From Symbiodinium microadriaticum (lineage: Eukaryota; Sar; Dinophyceae; Suessiales; Symbiodiniaceae), in NCBI GenBank assembly GCA_001939145.1, contig LSRX01001164.1, positions 80,492 through 144,491 on the forward strand: 64,000 nt of DNA, in the 5' to 3' direction. Under the pieces are notes generated by a model that saw only the letters and a list, made by a program, of their open reading frames with translations, did no database searches and was not told the origin of the DNA. The translations under genes and the position numbers were made by a program. Of the stretch, positions 41,281-52,159 are shown one piece after another. Each line of letters starts with the position of its first letter. The first letter of the stretch is position 1.

Positions 41281-41587
41281 AGCCTCAATCCCCAACCCTA
41301 AACGTCAAACCCTGCGCCCTAAGTCCCAAACCCTGCTGCCCCCCAAACCCTAAGTTCCAAAACCCGAAACCCTAATCCCAAAACCCTCCACCCCAAATCC
41401 CTGAGCCCTAAACCCCCAAACCCTAAACCCTAAAACCCTAAACCCCTCTAAGGAACCCTATAGATCCCTTTGAGGAACCCTTTAAAGGAACCTAAAGCCC
41501 CAAACCCCGATCTCCCCTAAGCCCCCCAAAAATTTCAAAACCCTCTCCCCGAAACCCAGAGGGTTTAGGGTTTTGGGTTTAGGGTTT
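41281..41587. repeat. CCCTAAA/CCCCAAA block
   Basis: Degenerate CCCTAAA repeat interrupted by TCTAAGGAACCCTATAGATC and related sequence; it turns to TTTAGGG just before the N gap. Confidence 0.8.
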
Positions 41588-42593
41588 NNNNNNNNNNNNN
41601 NNNNNNNNNNNNNNNNNNNNNNNNNNNNNNNNNNNNNNNNNNNNNNNNNNNNNNNNNNNNNNNNNNNNNNNNNNNNNNNNNNNNNNNNNNNNNNNNNNNN
41701 NNNNNNNNNNNNNNNNNNNNNNNNNNNNNNNNNNNNNNNNNNNNNNNNNNNNNNNNNNNNNNNNNNNNNNNNNNNNNNNNNNNNNNNNNNNNNNNNNNNN
41801 NNNNNNNNNNNNNNNNNNNNNNNNNNNNNNNNNNNNNNNNNNNNNNNNNNNNNNNNNNNNNNNNNNNNNNNNNNNNNNNNNNNNNNNNNNNNNNNNNNNN
41901 NNNNNNNNNNNNNNNNNNNNNNNNNNNNNNNNNNNNNNNNNNNNNNNNNNNNNNNNNNNNNNNNNNNNNNNNNNNNNNNNNNNNNNNNNNNNNNNNNNNN
42001 NNNNNNNNNNNNNNNNNNNNNNNNNNNNNNNNNNNNNNNNNNNNNNNNNNNNNNNNNNNNNNNNNNNNNNNNNNNNNNNNNNNNNNNNNNNNNNNNNNNN
42101 NNNNNNNNNNNNNNNNNNNNNNNNNNNNNNNNNNNNNNNNNNNNNNNNNNNNNNNNNNNNNNNNNNNNNNNNNNNNNNNNNNNNNNNNNNNNNNNNNNNN
42201 NNNNNNNNNNNNNNNNNNNNNNNNNNNNNNNNNNNNNNNNNNNNNNNNNNNNNNNNNNNNNNNNNNNNNNNNNNNNNNNNNNNNNNNNNNNNNNNNNNNN
42301 NNNNNNNNNNNNNNNNNNNNNNNNNNNNNNNNNNNNNNNNNNNNNNNNNNNNNNNNNNNNNNNNNNNNNNNNNNNNNNNNNNNNNNNNNNNNNNNNNNNN
42401 NNNNNNNNNNNNNNNNNNNNNNNNNNNNNNNNNNNNNNNNNNNNNNNNNNNNNNNNNNNNNNNNNNNNNNNNNNNNNNNNNNNNNNNNNNNNNNNNNNNN
42501 NNNNNNNNNNNNNNNNNNNNNNNNNNNNNNNNNNNNNNNNNNNNNNNNNNNNNNNNNNNNTCTAAGGAACCCTATAGATCCCTTTGAGGAACC
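41447..42593. repeat. 33-bp perfect direct repeat bracketing the assembly gap
   Basis: The 33-bp word beginning TCTAAGGAACCCTATAGATC is identical at 41447-41479 and 42561-42593. Between them are TTTAGGG-type repeat and the 973-base gap. Confidence 0.85.
41588..42560. other. Assembly gap (973 N)
   Basis: A run of N. The left edge is TTTAGGG repeat and the right edge starts exactly with the second copy of a 33-bp direct repeat, so the gap probably hides a long TTTAGGG-type array. An apparent open frame across it is only Ns. Confidence 0.95.
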
Positions 42594-42850
42594 TTATTTG
42601 GGAGTCCTCATAATACGGATCCTACTATTTGGGGGTACTATATTAGGGTCCGTTATTTTCGGAAACCCCCATATTCTTGTCAGCTTTTAGATTTTCGGGT
42701 TTAGGGTTTGAATCTCTGTTGGGCCCCTAAGGGCCCTAGCAAGTAGCAAAGGGTAGTTGGGGCTTCTCACAGGGCTTCGAGATATCGGGTTTTGATCAGG
42801 AAGCCCACAGCCCTAGCCCAAAACCCTGCATGAGGACCCTCCACGCTCAA

Positions 42851-43095
42851 CCGTCTAGGATTGCAAGGATCCTTTGGCAAAGGTTCTTCTTGTTTTAGTC
42901 GTTTTCGGTTTGGGGCGTGTCACTGGCTTTCCTCGGAAGGCAGAGATCAGTTGCGTGCTTGTTCCTTTGAAAGCGCCGCCCAATGCCAGCCGCCCGTCAC
43001 CTTTGCACCGTTACCCTGCGCAGCTCAGCAGCTCAAGATTCAGTGGCCGATGTTAAATAAGCAAGAAGCTGAAACACTAGACACGACACCTTGAA
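42851..43095 (+). other. TTTAGGG-free stretch, possibly exonic
   Basis: Two overlapping plus-strand frames look partly protein-like (one has GFPRKAEISCVLVPLKAPPN after a TTTTAG acceptor), but neither is clearly better. Listed as unresolved. Confidence 0.2.
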
Positions 43096-43107
43096 GACTC
43101 TTCAAGT

Positions 43108-43182
43108 AGAGGGTCTTTGTTTATAAGGGTGCCGTACCCTATATTGGGGACCTAGACGGATCCCCACTTAGAGAACTACCCC
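43108..43182. repeat. Palindromic element, family E (truncated)
   Basis: Shares GGTGCCGTAC core words and the terminal TTAGAGAACTACCC with 46130-46229 and 46930-47018. Confidence 0.6.
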
Positions 43183-43207
43183 AAGTAACACAAAAGATAT
43201 ACCTGAA

Positions 43208-43290
43208 ACCACCAAAACCTGTTTCTTTGTAGGATCCCTATAAGTTCCATATAGGGATTTGTAATCAGAACCTACAAAACAGTAGGGTTT
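43208..43290. repeat. Palindromic element, family G (diverged)
   Basis: ACCAAAACCTGTTTCTTTGT at the left, CAGAACCTACAAAACAG at the right; related to 63876-63968. Confidence 0.55.
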
Positions 43291-43411
43291 GCCTAAACCC
43301 TAAACCCTAAACCCTAAACTTGGTAGTTCAAGATGAGCTTCAGAGGGCTGGAAGCTCGAAAGGCCTAGCATCCTTGCACCGGTTTGTGATACTTGCCAGG
43401 GTGTACCGTAT

Positions 43412-43520
43412 CCCTAAGGGTCCATGTACCCAAATAGACATACTTCGGCCTTAAAGTAGTCCCTGTTTGGGTACTTTGGGGCCAAGGTATATACTATTTG
43501 GGTACATGGACGCGTTTGGG
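43412..43520. repeat. Palindromic element, family A
   Basis: CCCTAAGGGTCCATGTACCC at the left and TTTGGGTACATGGACGCG near the right. 109 bp, orientation as at 59121. Confidence 0.85.
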
Positions 43521-44223
43521 ATAGAAGGTTAGATTTCAGGATGCGGGGTTGGCGGTTGATGGTTCACAGCTTCTGCAGCTACTGCGATGGACAGCCAATT
43601 CTTCTGCAGCCGCTGCTGTGATGATTACTGCGTGCACGCTGCGATGTCTACTCGTTCCTTGGGCGTGGAGGGGATGGACTTGGAGGGCCAGTGGACTTAA
43701 TTAGCAAGTAGGTGGTGATCTTACTTGTAACCCACAGTGTGTACAGCTTGTTTAGGAGTTTAGGGGATGTGTTCAAGGGTACCTCTATCTAGAAGTTATA
43801 AGTTGCATTTCGTGCTCCTTGTTTCCTTCGCCTTGGTTGGGTTTCCGTTGCAGCGGCTGGCTGCGAACATGACGGCGTTCCAAGCTGCAAAATCTTCGCC
43901 CCAAGCCCTAAACCCTAAACAATAAACCCTTAAATCCTAAACCCTAACCCCTAAACCTTAAGCCCTGAAGAGCCAGCTTCAGATATCGTCTTTCGTCAGT
44001 TGCAGGGTTGAGGCTTTAGGGTTTCAGGGGTGGCGAACATCTGTTCCTGCAAAGACAGAACCCCCACAGCAGACCTAACCTAATTAACTCCTGAACCGAA
44101 CACCCTAAACCCTGGAATCATGCGTGACGTACTAATTTGGGGACCTGGCAAGGGACACTAATTTAGAGAACTACCCATATATATCGAAGCTGTAAGCCGC
44201 AATCCCAATGAACCCGAATAACC

Positions 44224-44315
44224 CTACGGTTGATGATATAAATCCTGCATTACTCATAATAAGTAATACCATATGTAGTTCCCATAGTTTAGGGTCCTTA
44301 AGGTAATGCAGGATA
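44224..44315. repeat. Palindromic element, family C (right end truncated)
   Basis: TACGGTTGATGATATAAATC left arm and a core in the opposite orientation; only TAATGCAGGAT of the right arm remains. Confidence 0.7.
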
Positions 44316-44317
44316 AA

Positions 44318-44720
44318 AGCCTAAGCCCTAAAACCCCAAAACCCTAAACCCTGAAACCTTAAAACCCTAAAGCCTAAAACCCTAAGCCCTAAAACCCTAA
44401 AACCCCTAAACCCTAAACCCTGAAACCCTAAAACCCTAAAGCCCTAAAACCCTAAAACCCCTAAACCCTAAACCCTAAAGCTCTAAACCCTAGCCTAAAA
44501 CCCTAAACCCTTTCTAACATCAGCCGTATGCCTGGTTCCCTCAACAAAAAGGGACTCTGAGACCCCAGAGAGCCCAAGACGATTCTCTTAGATTCGGGTT
44601 TTTAGGGTTTTAGGGTTTTTGTTCGGATTTTTAGGGTTTAGGGTTGAGGGTTTTAAGGGTTTTTAGGGTCTTAGGGGTTTTTAGGGCTTCTAGGGTTTAG
44701 GGTTTTTAGGGCTTTTAGGG
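44318..44720. repeat. CCCTAAAACCCTAAA block then TTTAGGG/TTTTAGGG block
   Basis: About 200 bp of CCCTAAA and CCCTAAAA, 70 bp of other sequence, then TTTTAGGG repeat in the opposite orientation (44595-44725). Confidence 0.85.
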
Positions 44721-45596
44721 TCTTGGGAGGTTCCGAAAAGCAGAGACAAACATAAAAGCCCTTTAGGCACCCTACAGAAATCATTCAAAGCCCCATAAAC
44801 CCCCGAAAATCGAAATTGTCATTGGAACCTTGAAGAGAATTACCAAAAATCCATCTTGAGGTGGTGCTGCCGTTGGTGACGCCAAGATCCGATGTGCTCC
44901 CTTCCCTCCAATTCCCTGCCTCAGTGCCTGGTATGAACCTGTAGGGTTTTAGGTCCAGGGGTTCTGTAGGGATCCTGCAGGGCCTTGTGAAGGGTTCTAT
45001 CAGGGTTTTGTAAGGGTCTTATACCTATAGAATCGTGTAGGATTGGTGGCTTAGCAAGTACACGAAGTTGTAAGCAAGGAGAGCCCAATTGGGGTACCTA
45101 CGGCTTAGAAAGCCGGAATGGCAAAAATGCTGGTTCGGGCCCCTTGTTACCATGATAGAAAGCCATAGCACCATGTACCCTGAAGCCTCTTTCGAATATT
45201 CAGGGCCTCAGGGTTTTAAGGTTCTGAACTGCCGGGCTGAAAAAGTTGTTGCGGATTATTTTAGGCGAAAGCCGAGGCCTGAGGTTGGGATTTTGAATCC
45301 AAAGCCCCAAAGCCCCTACAGCCGACTCTACAGCAGAGGAGGTCATGGCAAGTTTTTGTCTGCCGGCATCCGCTTTGGATTCGAGATTGGCCAGAAGAAG
45401 AAGAAACCCCAAACCCTGTGAAGCCCTAAACCCCTAAAACCCTAAACCCTATAAGCCCTAAACCGTAGACCCTCTGAAGCCCTAAACCCTAAACCCTCAA
45501 CCCTAAACCTCTAAACCCTTAAACCCTAAACATCGGCAAGCCCTCCGGGCGTAGGGTAAGGAAGGGGCCTTAGTGATCAGAGCAGTGCTCCTTTAA

Positions 45597-45660
45597 AGGG
45601 TTCAACATAACGGTTTCGGGCAGTTTAGGGTTTAGGATTTAGGGTTCAATATAACGGTCT
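45597..45660. repeat. TTTAGGG block flanked by a 20-bp direct repeat
   Basis: AGGGTTCAACATAACGGTTT (45597-45616) and AGGGTTCAATATAACGGTCT (45641-45660) match at 18 of 20 positions, with TTTAGGGTTTAGGATTTA between. Confidence 0.68.
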
Positions 45661-46129
45661 GGGGTTTAGGATTTAGGGGTTTAGGGTTTATACAGGGATG
45701 CTGTACTGAGATTCTATACTGGAGCGGCCTTGACAGTTAGAGTAGGGCTTCGGTGTGTATTATAATGTAAACAGGAACCCCAGGCATAGTAGTTCCAATT
45801 ATTCAGACATCTATATTAAAGGCTTCATTCAAGGTTTGCCGTTTGGGCTGTACCTTAAACCCCCTTTTCAAGGCCTTACATAAAGAAATCACAAACAACG
45901 AGCCCTAAAAAGGCAGGTTCTTGAGGGTCCAAATAAAGCTTAGAGCCTCTCGGCTTGACGGTTTAGGATTTTGGGTTTGGTATGTTTGACCCAAGGGATC
46001 CACACATTCGCAGCTTTGGGACCCTGAACCACTAGCATTTCGGATGCCACAAAAGAGCCCCCAAAGGCTTTGATCAGGAGGTCTTGACTTTCTGACGGGG
46101 CGACATAGAGGTCTTGAGCAACTGGGAGT

Positions 46130-46229
46130 GCGTAGTTCTCTAAATTAGGGTCTCTTTTTAGGTCCCCAATATAGTACGGCACCCTCATAAAAAGAACCCC
46201 AAAAGGGACCCTAATTTAGATAACTACCC
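46130..46229. repeat. Palindromic element, family E
   Basis: The left arm GTAGTTCTCTAAATTAGGGT is mirrored by ACCCTAATTTAGATAACTAC on the right. 100 bp. Confidence 0.82.
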
Positions 46230-46929
46230 AACTATAGCCATCCCAGCTCTTCCGCCAGCATCCCGTGTTCATGAAGCATTCCAAACCCCACACCCTGTGT
46301 TCCCTAAACCCCTAAACCCCTAAACCCTAAAAACCCTAAACCTTCTTGTCAACAGCCAATATATCCCGAACTCTAAAACCCTTTAGAGAACTTAAGGCGT
46401 TGGGGGTCAGAGGGGGCTGGAGGCCGCCAGCACCCCCCAACAACTCTCTATTATACCCTAAATACCCACTATTAAGGACCATAAGGGCTCTTTTAAAGAG
46501 GGTAGGGTCTGAGGTTTTCGGACCGCTCCAAGAAGTATCATAAACACCTTCAAGGGCCCTTAAGAGCCCATCTAAACCCTAAACCTTAAACCCTAAACCA
46601 AACAAGCCAAAACCAAAACCAAAGCCAAAACCAAAGCCCAAACCAAACCACCCTTCAAGCCTCTAGCCCTAAACCCTAAACCACCCTACACCCTAAACCC
46701 TCAACCCTCAAAAGCCCAAACCCTAAACCCCAAACCCCAAACGACTCGACTCTGCCTTTCAGCGCGCCGTGCTTGATGCTTTCCCGAGGAGCGGTCTGCA
46801 GCGCAGGGCCAAACCGCCTTGGCACCTTTGCGATGGTTTAGGGGTTAGGGTTTGGGGGGTTTGGAGGTTTGGGGTTTGGGCGTTTTAGGGTTTCGGGTTT
46901 AGGGTTTAGGGGTTAGGGTATGGGGCAAT

Positions 46930-47018
46930 GGGTAGTTGTCGGAAATAGGGTCCCTTTCAGGGTCCTTGTTGATAAGGGTGCCGTACTATGTTTGGGACCC
47001 TAACTTAGAGAACTACCT
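46930..47018. repeat. Palindromic element, family E
   Basis: GGGTAGTTGTCGGAAATAGG at the left; GACCCTAACTTAGAGAACTA at the right; GTGCCGTACTAT in the core as in 46130-46229. Confidence 0.75.
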
Positions 47019-47922
47019 AAGGGCTTTTTGGGTGCTCACAGGGTGTTAAATATAGAAGCCGAAATTACCCATGCTTTTGGGGGTTCCTTCTTGTAATTAT
47101 ATGTCAAAATACCCCAAAGCCCCATTCCTATAAGGCCCCTACATTATAAGCCCCAGCTGTACTGTTGAAGGTTACTCCACGTGTTCTGGAGTCAAGGGGG
47201 GCCTGGGGTTTTAAGGTTCAGGGTTTAGGGGTTTAGAGGTTTAGGGGTGTAGGGTTCAGGGTTTAGGGGTTTAGGGTTTAGGGGTGTAGGGGTTTAGAGG
47301 TTTAGGGTTTAGGGCATTTCGGGGGTTTAGGCGGTGTAGGGTAGAGGTAAAGAACACACGCACCCTCGTGTTCGCTGTGATTCTGGGGGTCTGGGATGGT
47401 TCGAAAGAGTGAGACTTCGATTGGGTGCTGCTGCAATGGCCTTGAGGTTTCGGTTGCGGATATTCTAACCCCAAGGCTCCTGGACGATTGTAGTGAGATC
47501 CCAAACCTTAGCCCCCAAAGCCCCAAACCCTCCCCCACAAAGCCCATGACCCTCTTATTAGGAGCCTCAGGGTAATACAGGTTCGGGGCTATGAAGTCTA
47601 AGATTTTCAAGTTCACGGTTGGGGCTGTTGGGTTTTCAGGAACAGTGTTCCATAAGCCTTATTACACGTGTGCACTTGTACCGTTGTTTCAGTTTCTAGT
47701 GTATATCTAAATTAAGAACCTAAACCCTAAACCCTAAAACCCTAAACCTGGCCAACGAGAAGCGCAATGCGGTAACGTTGAGCTCCTTTGTCTGGGGCCT
47801 CGTTGCCTGATGAGAGGCAGTATACCCTGAACCCGAAACTACCGTTTCGGCACTTGCCGAACTTAGGAAAAGGCATCTTTTGGGGTTGTGCGCTTCTTTC
47901 CTACAGCCCTACAGTCGGTAGA

Positions 47923-47992
47923 GGATAATGCTATAGGTTTAGGGTTTATAGGGTTTAGGGTTTAGGGTTTAGGGTTACCGGGATAATGTTAT
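47923..47992. repeat. TTTAGGG block flanked by a 12-bp direct repeat
   Basis: GGATAATGCTAT (47923-47934) and GGATAATGTTAT (47981-47992), with TTTAGGG and TTTATAGGG units between and again after the second copy. Confidence 0.55.
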
Positions 47993-48927
47993 GGGTTTAG
48001 GGTTTATAGGGTTTAGGGTAGATCGGCAAGGTTTTGAATTCAAAGCCAGGGAGGTGCAGTTGCTTGGAACTCAAACGGTAGAGGGTTCAGGACATGATCT
48101 ACAGTCCTGATTCACCCCCCGTTGTATAACTGAGGTTCTTGCTGAGGGATTTATTTTAAGCTACCATAATGGGGATCTATAGTAAACAATATGGCGATAT
48201 GGTTTCTTTATATGGAAGCTTAGTCCCTTAACAAGAACCCAGATTAATTCGAGCGATAGTCCGAGTCCTAACATTCAAAAAACTGACAAGCCCCTAACTA
48301 CATCCGGAGCTCTGCGAGACAAGCCCCAGTCTACCCCACGCATCCCAACTCTTGTGGGGGCACTGAACGCTTACGACGGCGCAGACACCACCTCAGGAGA
48401 TTCCGAACCCTGTCTGCAGGCGCGGTTTGCTTGAGTTTAGGGTTTTAGGGTTTAGGGTGTTGGGGGATTGCTTGCATCCTTGTAGTAGTGCCGAAACAAG
48501 GTCACTGGGGCAGCAGGCTTCATCGGGAGCCATGTAGCCCGGCTACTTGTCAGCAGGAAGGTGTTGTGCCCGCCTTTTTCTACTGTGGGCACTGAGTGCT
48601 TAGGCCTGCTCTACAATCCTGAATAATTGCCAATTTCGCATAGTGACCCAAAACCCTAAACTTTAAACCGTGTACCCCAAACCCTGTACGAAGTATTAAG
48701 GCCACGATACTAGCTTACGCGCAAGAATCATGCATGCCTTAGGGCTTAGAATGTAGGAGGGTTTAGGATTGAGAGTTTGGCGCCACGACAGTGTAAGGAT
48801 GCTTCTCTTTTTTTGTTTTTGCGAATGCCTTTCGCACATGTTGCCTAGATAAGCAGACTACCACCCTAGGATACCCACTGTTCAGGACCAGAGTGCTACT
48901 TTGTCCGGTACTTTGAAATTTGCAGGT

Positions 48928-48962
48928 ACTATGGACCCTAAACCCTAAACCCTAAACTATGG
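48928..48962. repeat. Exactly three CCCTAAA units flanked by a 7-bp direct repeat
   Basis: ACTATGG at 48928-48934 and 48956-48962. The 21 bases between are exactly three ACCCTAA units. Confidence 0.7.
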
Positions 48963-49149
48963 TAGCTCAAGCCTTGACTTTTAGGACTTAGGATCTGTCA
49001 GGGAGGGTGCCTCAAGGGGGTGCTAGGCATGTTGAAAATATCTTAAAGGTTCCCTTAAAGCAGTACTCGAGAGTTCGAGAATGCTAGACCGCCCACCCGC
49101 CCCTTCAAAAAAGGGTTTAGGCTTCAGGGCTGAGGGTAGAAATCCATTT

Positions 49150-49280
49150 CTGGAAGCATGGATGGAAGTGGCAAGCTCTGCTTAAACGAGCAGCAGACTG
49201 AAGCAAAACCCTCTGAAGAGCCCTCTCCACCCAACACCGAGGCACTGCCGAGACCTGGGTATGACGGTTTTAGTGCCTCG
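49150..49280 (+). CDS. Possible exon, unknown
   Basis: The plus strand reads SISGSMDGSGKLCLNEQQTE then AKPSEEPSPPNTEALPRPGY, a disordered, Pro/Glu-rich but plausible protein stretch. It is followed within 20 bp by a family A palindrome (49300). No family assigned. Confidence 0.3.
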
Positions 49281-49299
49281 GATTGGTCATGTTCTCTTT

Positions 49300-49392
49300 C
49301 CCTAAGGGTCCATGTACCCAAGTAGATATACTTTGGCCTTAATGTAGTCCCTATTTGGGTACTTTGGGGCCCAAGCATATGGACCCATAGGG
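49300..49392. repeat. Palindromic element, family A (internally deleted)
   Basis: Left arm CCCTAAGGGTCCATGTACCC complete; the right arm lacks about 16 bp before the end GGACCCATAGGG. Confidence 0.78.
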
Positions 49393-50048
49393 TTTGGGTC
49401 TTTCGGACGGTTAGGCTCTCGCACTTGAGTCACATGTCTAGGGCTTAGCAGGACACCCTAAGCCCTAAACCCTAGACCTTAAACCCTAAACCTTAAACCC
49501 TGGAGCCTAAAATCGTAAATCCTTAAAGCTCTTAAAACTCTCAAAACCCTAAACCCTCTAAGCCCTAAGCCTTAATTAAACCTTAAACCATTTATAAGCC
49601 GTTGAACTTCGCCCTGATCCCACAGTTTGCCTTTCATGCGGTCGCGGATTTGCCTGAGGGGAGTGATCTGAGGCAGGGTGTACTGAAAGGGTTTAGGGTT
49701 TAGGGTTTAGGGTTGAGGGTTTAGGGCTTTAGGGTTTAGGGTGGAGGGTATATTGGTACCCTAGAGATCTTCTGTGTCTACTTGGTAGCTTGCGGAATCT
49801 CCAGCTTGTCTATTGGTGTCTCTGTCAGTCTTTCTTTTTGGGTTTAGGGTTTAGGGTTTAGGACCATGTTTGTTTTCTTGTCTGTCTGGCTGGCTGGTTG
49901 TCTGTCTGTCTACTTGTTGTTCATATAAGGTATCTATCCGTCCACTTTGTTCAACTCTGCTTGCATTGGTTCCAGAGTATAAGCCTTAGACCCTAAACCC
50001 TAAACTCTATAAACCCTAAACCCTATAAACCCTAGACCCTAAATGCAG

Positions 50049-50460
50049 CAGGACTGGCTTTGGTCGTCGTAAACGAAACTTACGGCGCCGAGAGATGCGG
50101 TTACGCCCCAACTGTAAGGTGGGCAATGCATTCTGCAGCCCTTGAATTCAGAGAAGTGGGGCGTTTGCGTGCAAGACTGGCCGACCTTATTGTCCACAAC
50201 CTCCGTCGTCCTCTGGACGAACCGAGGACGGCCCTTCCCAATAATGCTGCGATGCATTTACATTACAGACAGTGGGCTCACCGATAGAGGGGATTTTTCC
50301 AGGACGTGGTGCACGGTGTACTCAACCATCAGGACGAGGAGGCTAGACAAACAAGGGCGACGTTACAGGCGCGCGAGGATCATTTGCGATGCGTGCAAGA
50401 GTTGCAAGACCTCGAGCGGCTTCGTGTTCCACAGCCTGCGGGGCCTAGATACCTGGCCCC
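50049..50460 (+). CDS. Exon, unknown, with one in-frame TAG
   Basis: After ATGCAG the plus strand has a long frame: VVVNETYGAERCGYAPTVRW, then EFREVGRLRARLADLIVHNL and PNNAAMHLHYRQW. There is a TAG at 50285-50287, and the same frame continues with HGVLNHQDEEARQTRATLQA and EDHLRCVQELQDLERLRV. Both halves are strongly protein-like (the second a coiled coil), so the TAG is probably a point nonsense mutation or a sequencing error and not the end of a gene. The 3' side runs directly into a family A palindrome at about 50456. Family not recognised. Confidence 0.5.
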
Positions 50461-50525
50461 CCCAAAGTACCCAAACAGAAACTACTGTGAGGCCGTAGTA
50501 TATACTATTTGGGCACATGGACCCC
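50456..50525. repeat. Palindromic element, family A (left arm missing)
   Basis: It begins within the element (GGCCCCCCCAAAGTACCCAA) and ends ATTTGGGCACATGGACCCCT. The missing arm is replaced by exon sequence. Confidence 0.72.
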
Positions 50526-50929
50526 TACCTTAACCCTATAACCCTAAATCCTAAAGCCCTAAACCCTAAAACCCCTAAACCCCGAAACTGGAGCCCTAGG
50601 GGGAGTTCGGATTCTTCGCGTTTGGATTAAGGGTTCAGGGACTTGACAGCCGGAAACTTCAGCCCCTCCCATGTTACGGTACCCCGGAACCCTAAACCTT
50701 AGACCCTAAGCCCTAAACCCTATGAGCCCTAACCCTAAACCCTATAAACCCCATAAACCCCATAAGCCCTACAAGCCCTGAGCCCTAAACCCTTGCCGGA
50801 GTACCTATGATCCGCTTTCGCCTCAGGGCGTCGCGCTGCACGCCCGAAACCCTACTCCCAGAACTCCCCGAAAACTTTCAAAGCCTCGAAACTTTAAGCC
50901 CAAAGCCCACCCGAAAGCCCTAAGCCTAA

Positions 50930-51125
50930 ACCCTAACCCTTAAACCCTAAACCTTAAACCCTAAGCCCTAAACCCTAAACCCTAAACTCTATAAGCTCTA
51001 AACCCTATAGCCTTAAACCCTAAGCCCTAAACCCTAAACCCTAAACTCTATAAGCTCTAAACCCTATAGCCTTAAACCCTAAGCCCTAAACCCTAGACCC
51101 TAAATCCTACTGCAAACCCTAATCC
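50930..51125. repeat. CCCTAAA block with a duplicated 60-bp unit
   Basis: The unit containing AACTCTATAAGCTCTAAACC and CTATAGCCTTAAACCCTAAG occurs twice in tandem (50986 and 51046), embedded in CCCTAAA repeat. Confidence 0.8.
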
Positions 51126-51137
51126 ATCCACCCCCAA

Positions 51138-51240
51138 GGCCGAACCAAGTCGTTGCCCTTTCCCCGAGGCCATGGACGACCTGTCCGGCGGGTTTGAGTC
51201 GAACATCCCTGCGGGCGTGACGTTTATTCAAGGACCCTTC
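51138..51240 (+). CDS. Exon fragment ending at a palindromic element
   Basis: The plus strand reads KAEPSRCPFPEAMDDLSGGF then ESNIPAGVTFIQGPFP, clearly protein-like, and then meets a family B palindrome at 51240. No family recognised. The coding frame ends exactly where the element begins, as expected if the element forms the intron border. Confidence 0.42.
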
Positions 51241-51340
51241 CCTAAGTTCCAAGCACCTAATACTCATATACTCTTCTACTAACCTACAAAACTACTATCC
51301 GCAACCCAAGTGCATGATTATTAGGTCCTTTGGACCCGGG
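51240..51340. repeat. Palindromic element, family B
   Basis: CCCTAAGTTCCAAGCACCTA at the left; core ACTACTATCCGCAACCCAAG; right arm TTAGGTCCTTTGGACCCGGG. Confidence 0.8.
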
Positions 51341-51689
51341 CTGTGGGCTAAGTTACTGGCTTAGGGCTTAAAGGGTTTAGGGCTTTTGGGGTTTAGAGGG
51401 CTTTAAAGGCTTCAAGGTGTACTGAAAGGGTTTTGAGGGTTTAGGGTTTAGGGTTCAAGGGGTTGAATCGGTTTTTTAGGGATTAATCGGTGTTTAGGGT
51501 TTAAAGGGTTTTTAGAGCTTAAGGGTTTCGAGGGTTTAAAGGATTTTGAGGGCTTAAAGGGTTTAGGGCTTCGAGTTTTCAGGGTTCTATCGGTTTTAAG
51601 GTTTAAAGGGCTTAGTGTTTAGGGCTAAAGCCTAAGCTTCCTGTGGGGCCTAGGGCTCAAAGGGCGCAGGACCTCAGGGTATCCGGGGC

Positions 51690-51795
51690 TTAAAGGAAAG
51701 GGGCCTTAATGAATTACCTATGCTATTTTGGGGGGATTCCTTATGTTTTAGTATAAGCTTCCACAAAACCCTATTCTAGCAATAAGGGCCCTCTA
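51690..51795. repeat. Diverged palindromic element related to 47050-47150 and 59490-59585
   Basis: Shared word order: CCTTAATGAATTACC, a TTTTGGGGGGATTCCTT-like centre, then ACAAAACCCTATTCT and AATAAGGGCCC. The three copies are diverged but collinear. Confidence 0.5.
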
Positions 51796-51868
51796 TTGGG
51801 CCCGAAAGATTAAGGTTGGATGCTTCAGGTCTATAAGCCCAAAGGATCGGAAGTTTAAGAACTCTACA

Positions 51869-51984
51869 CCCCTAAAGGTCCATGTATCCAAACAGTATAT
51901 GCTATGGCCTTAAAGGTGGTCCCTGTTTGGGGTACTTTTGGGGGGGCTCAAGTATATACTATTTCGGTACATGGACCCTTAGGG
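51869..51984. repeat. Palindromic element, family A
   Basis: CCCCTAAAGGTCCATGTATC at the left; TTCGGTACATGGACCCTTAG at the right. 116 bp because of extra G and T residues in the centre. Confidence 0.82.
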
Positions 51985-52159
51985 CACCCCAAACCCTAAA
52001 CACTAAACCCTAAACCCTAAAGTGGCCCAACTTTGTAATAATTCCTCTCTTGTCACACGTTCTTCGGTCTTCTGGACCCTGATAGAACTTAAGAGTCCTT
52101 CTGGCAACCCCTTCCTAAACCCCTAGTTTCGTAGGTCCTGAGGACTCATACCTGAAGGC

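Larger units (their letters stand above)
44760..49130. other. Mostly gene-free repeat zone
   Basis: It contains family E elements (46130-46229, 46930-47018), TTTAGGG/CCCTAAA blocks (45420-45530, 46560-46740, 47215-47330), and duplications flanking blocks (45597-45660, 47923-47992, 48928-48962). Weak protein-like frames at 45310-45412 (plus, ends FGFEIGQKKKK) and 48345-48435 (plus, TLVGALNAYDGADTTSGDSE) are too uncertain to call. Confidence 0.45.

Noticed and set aside
41573..42565. 330-codon open frame
   Set aside because: It consists of the N gap.
42861..43094. Coding exon in the plus strand
   Set aside because: Two competing frames look equally plausible and no splice pair separates them.
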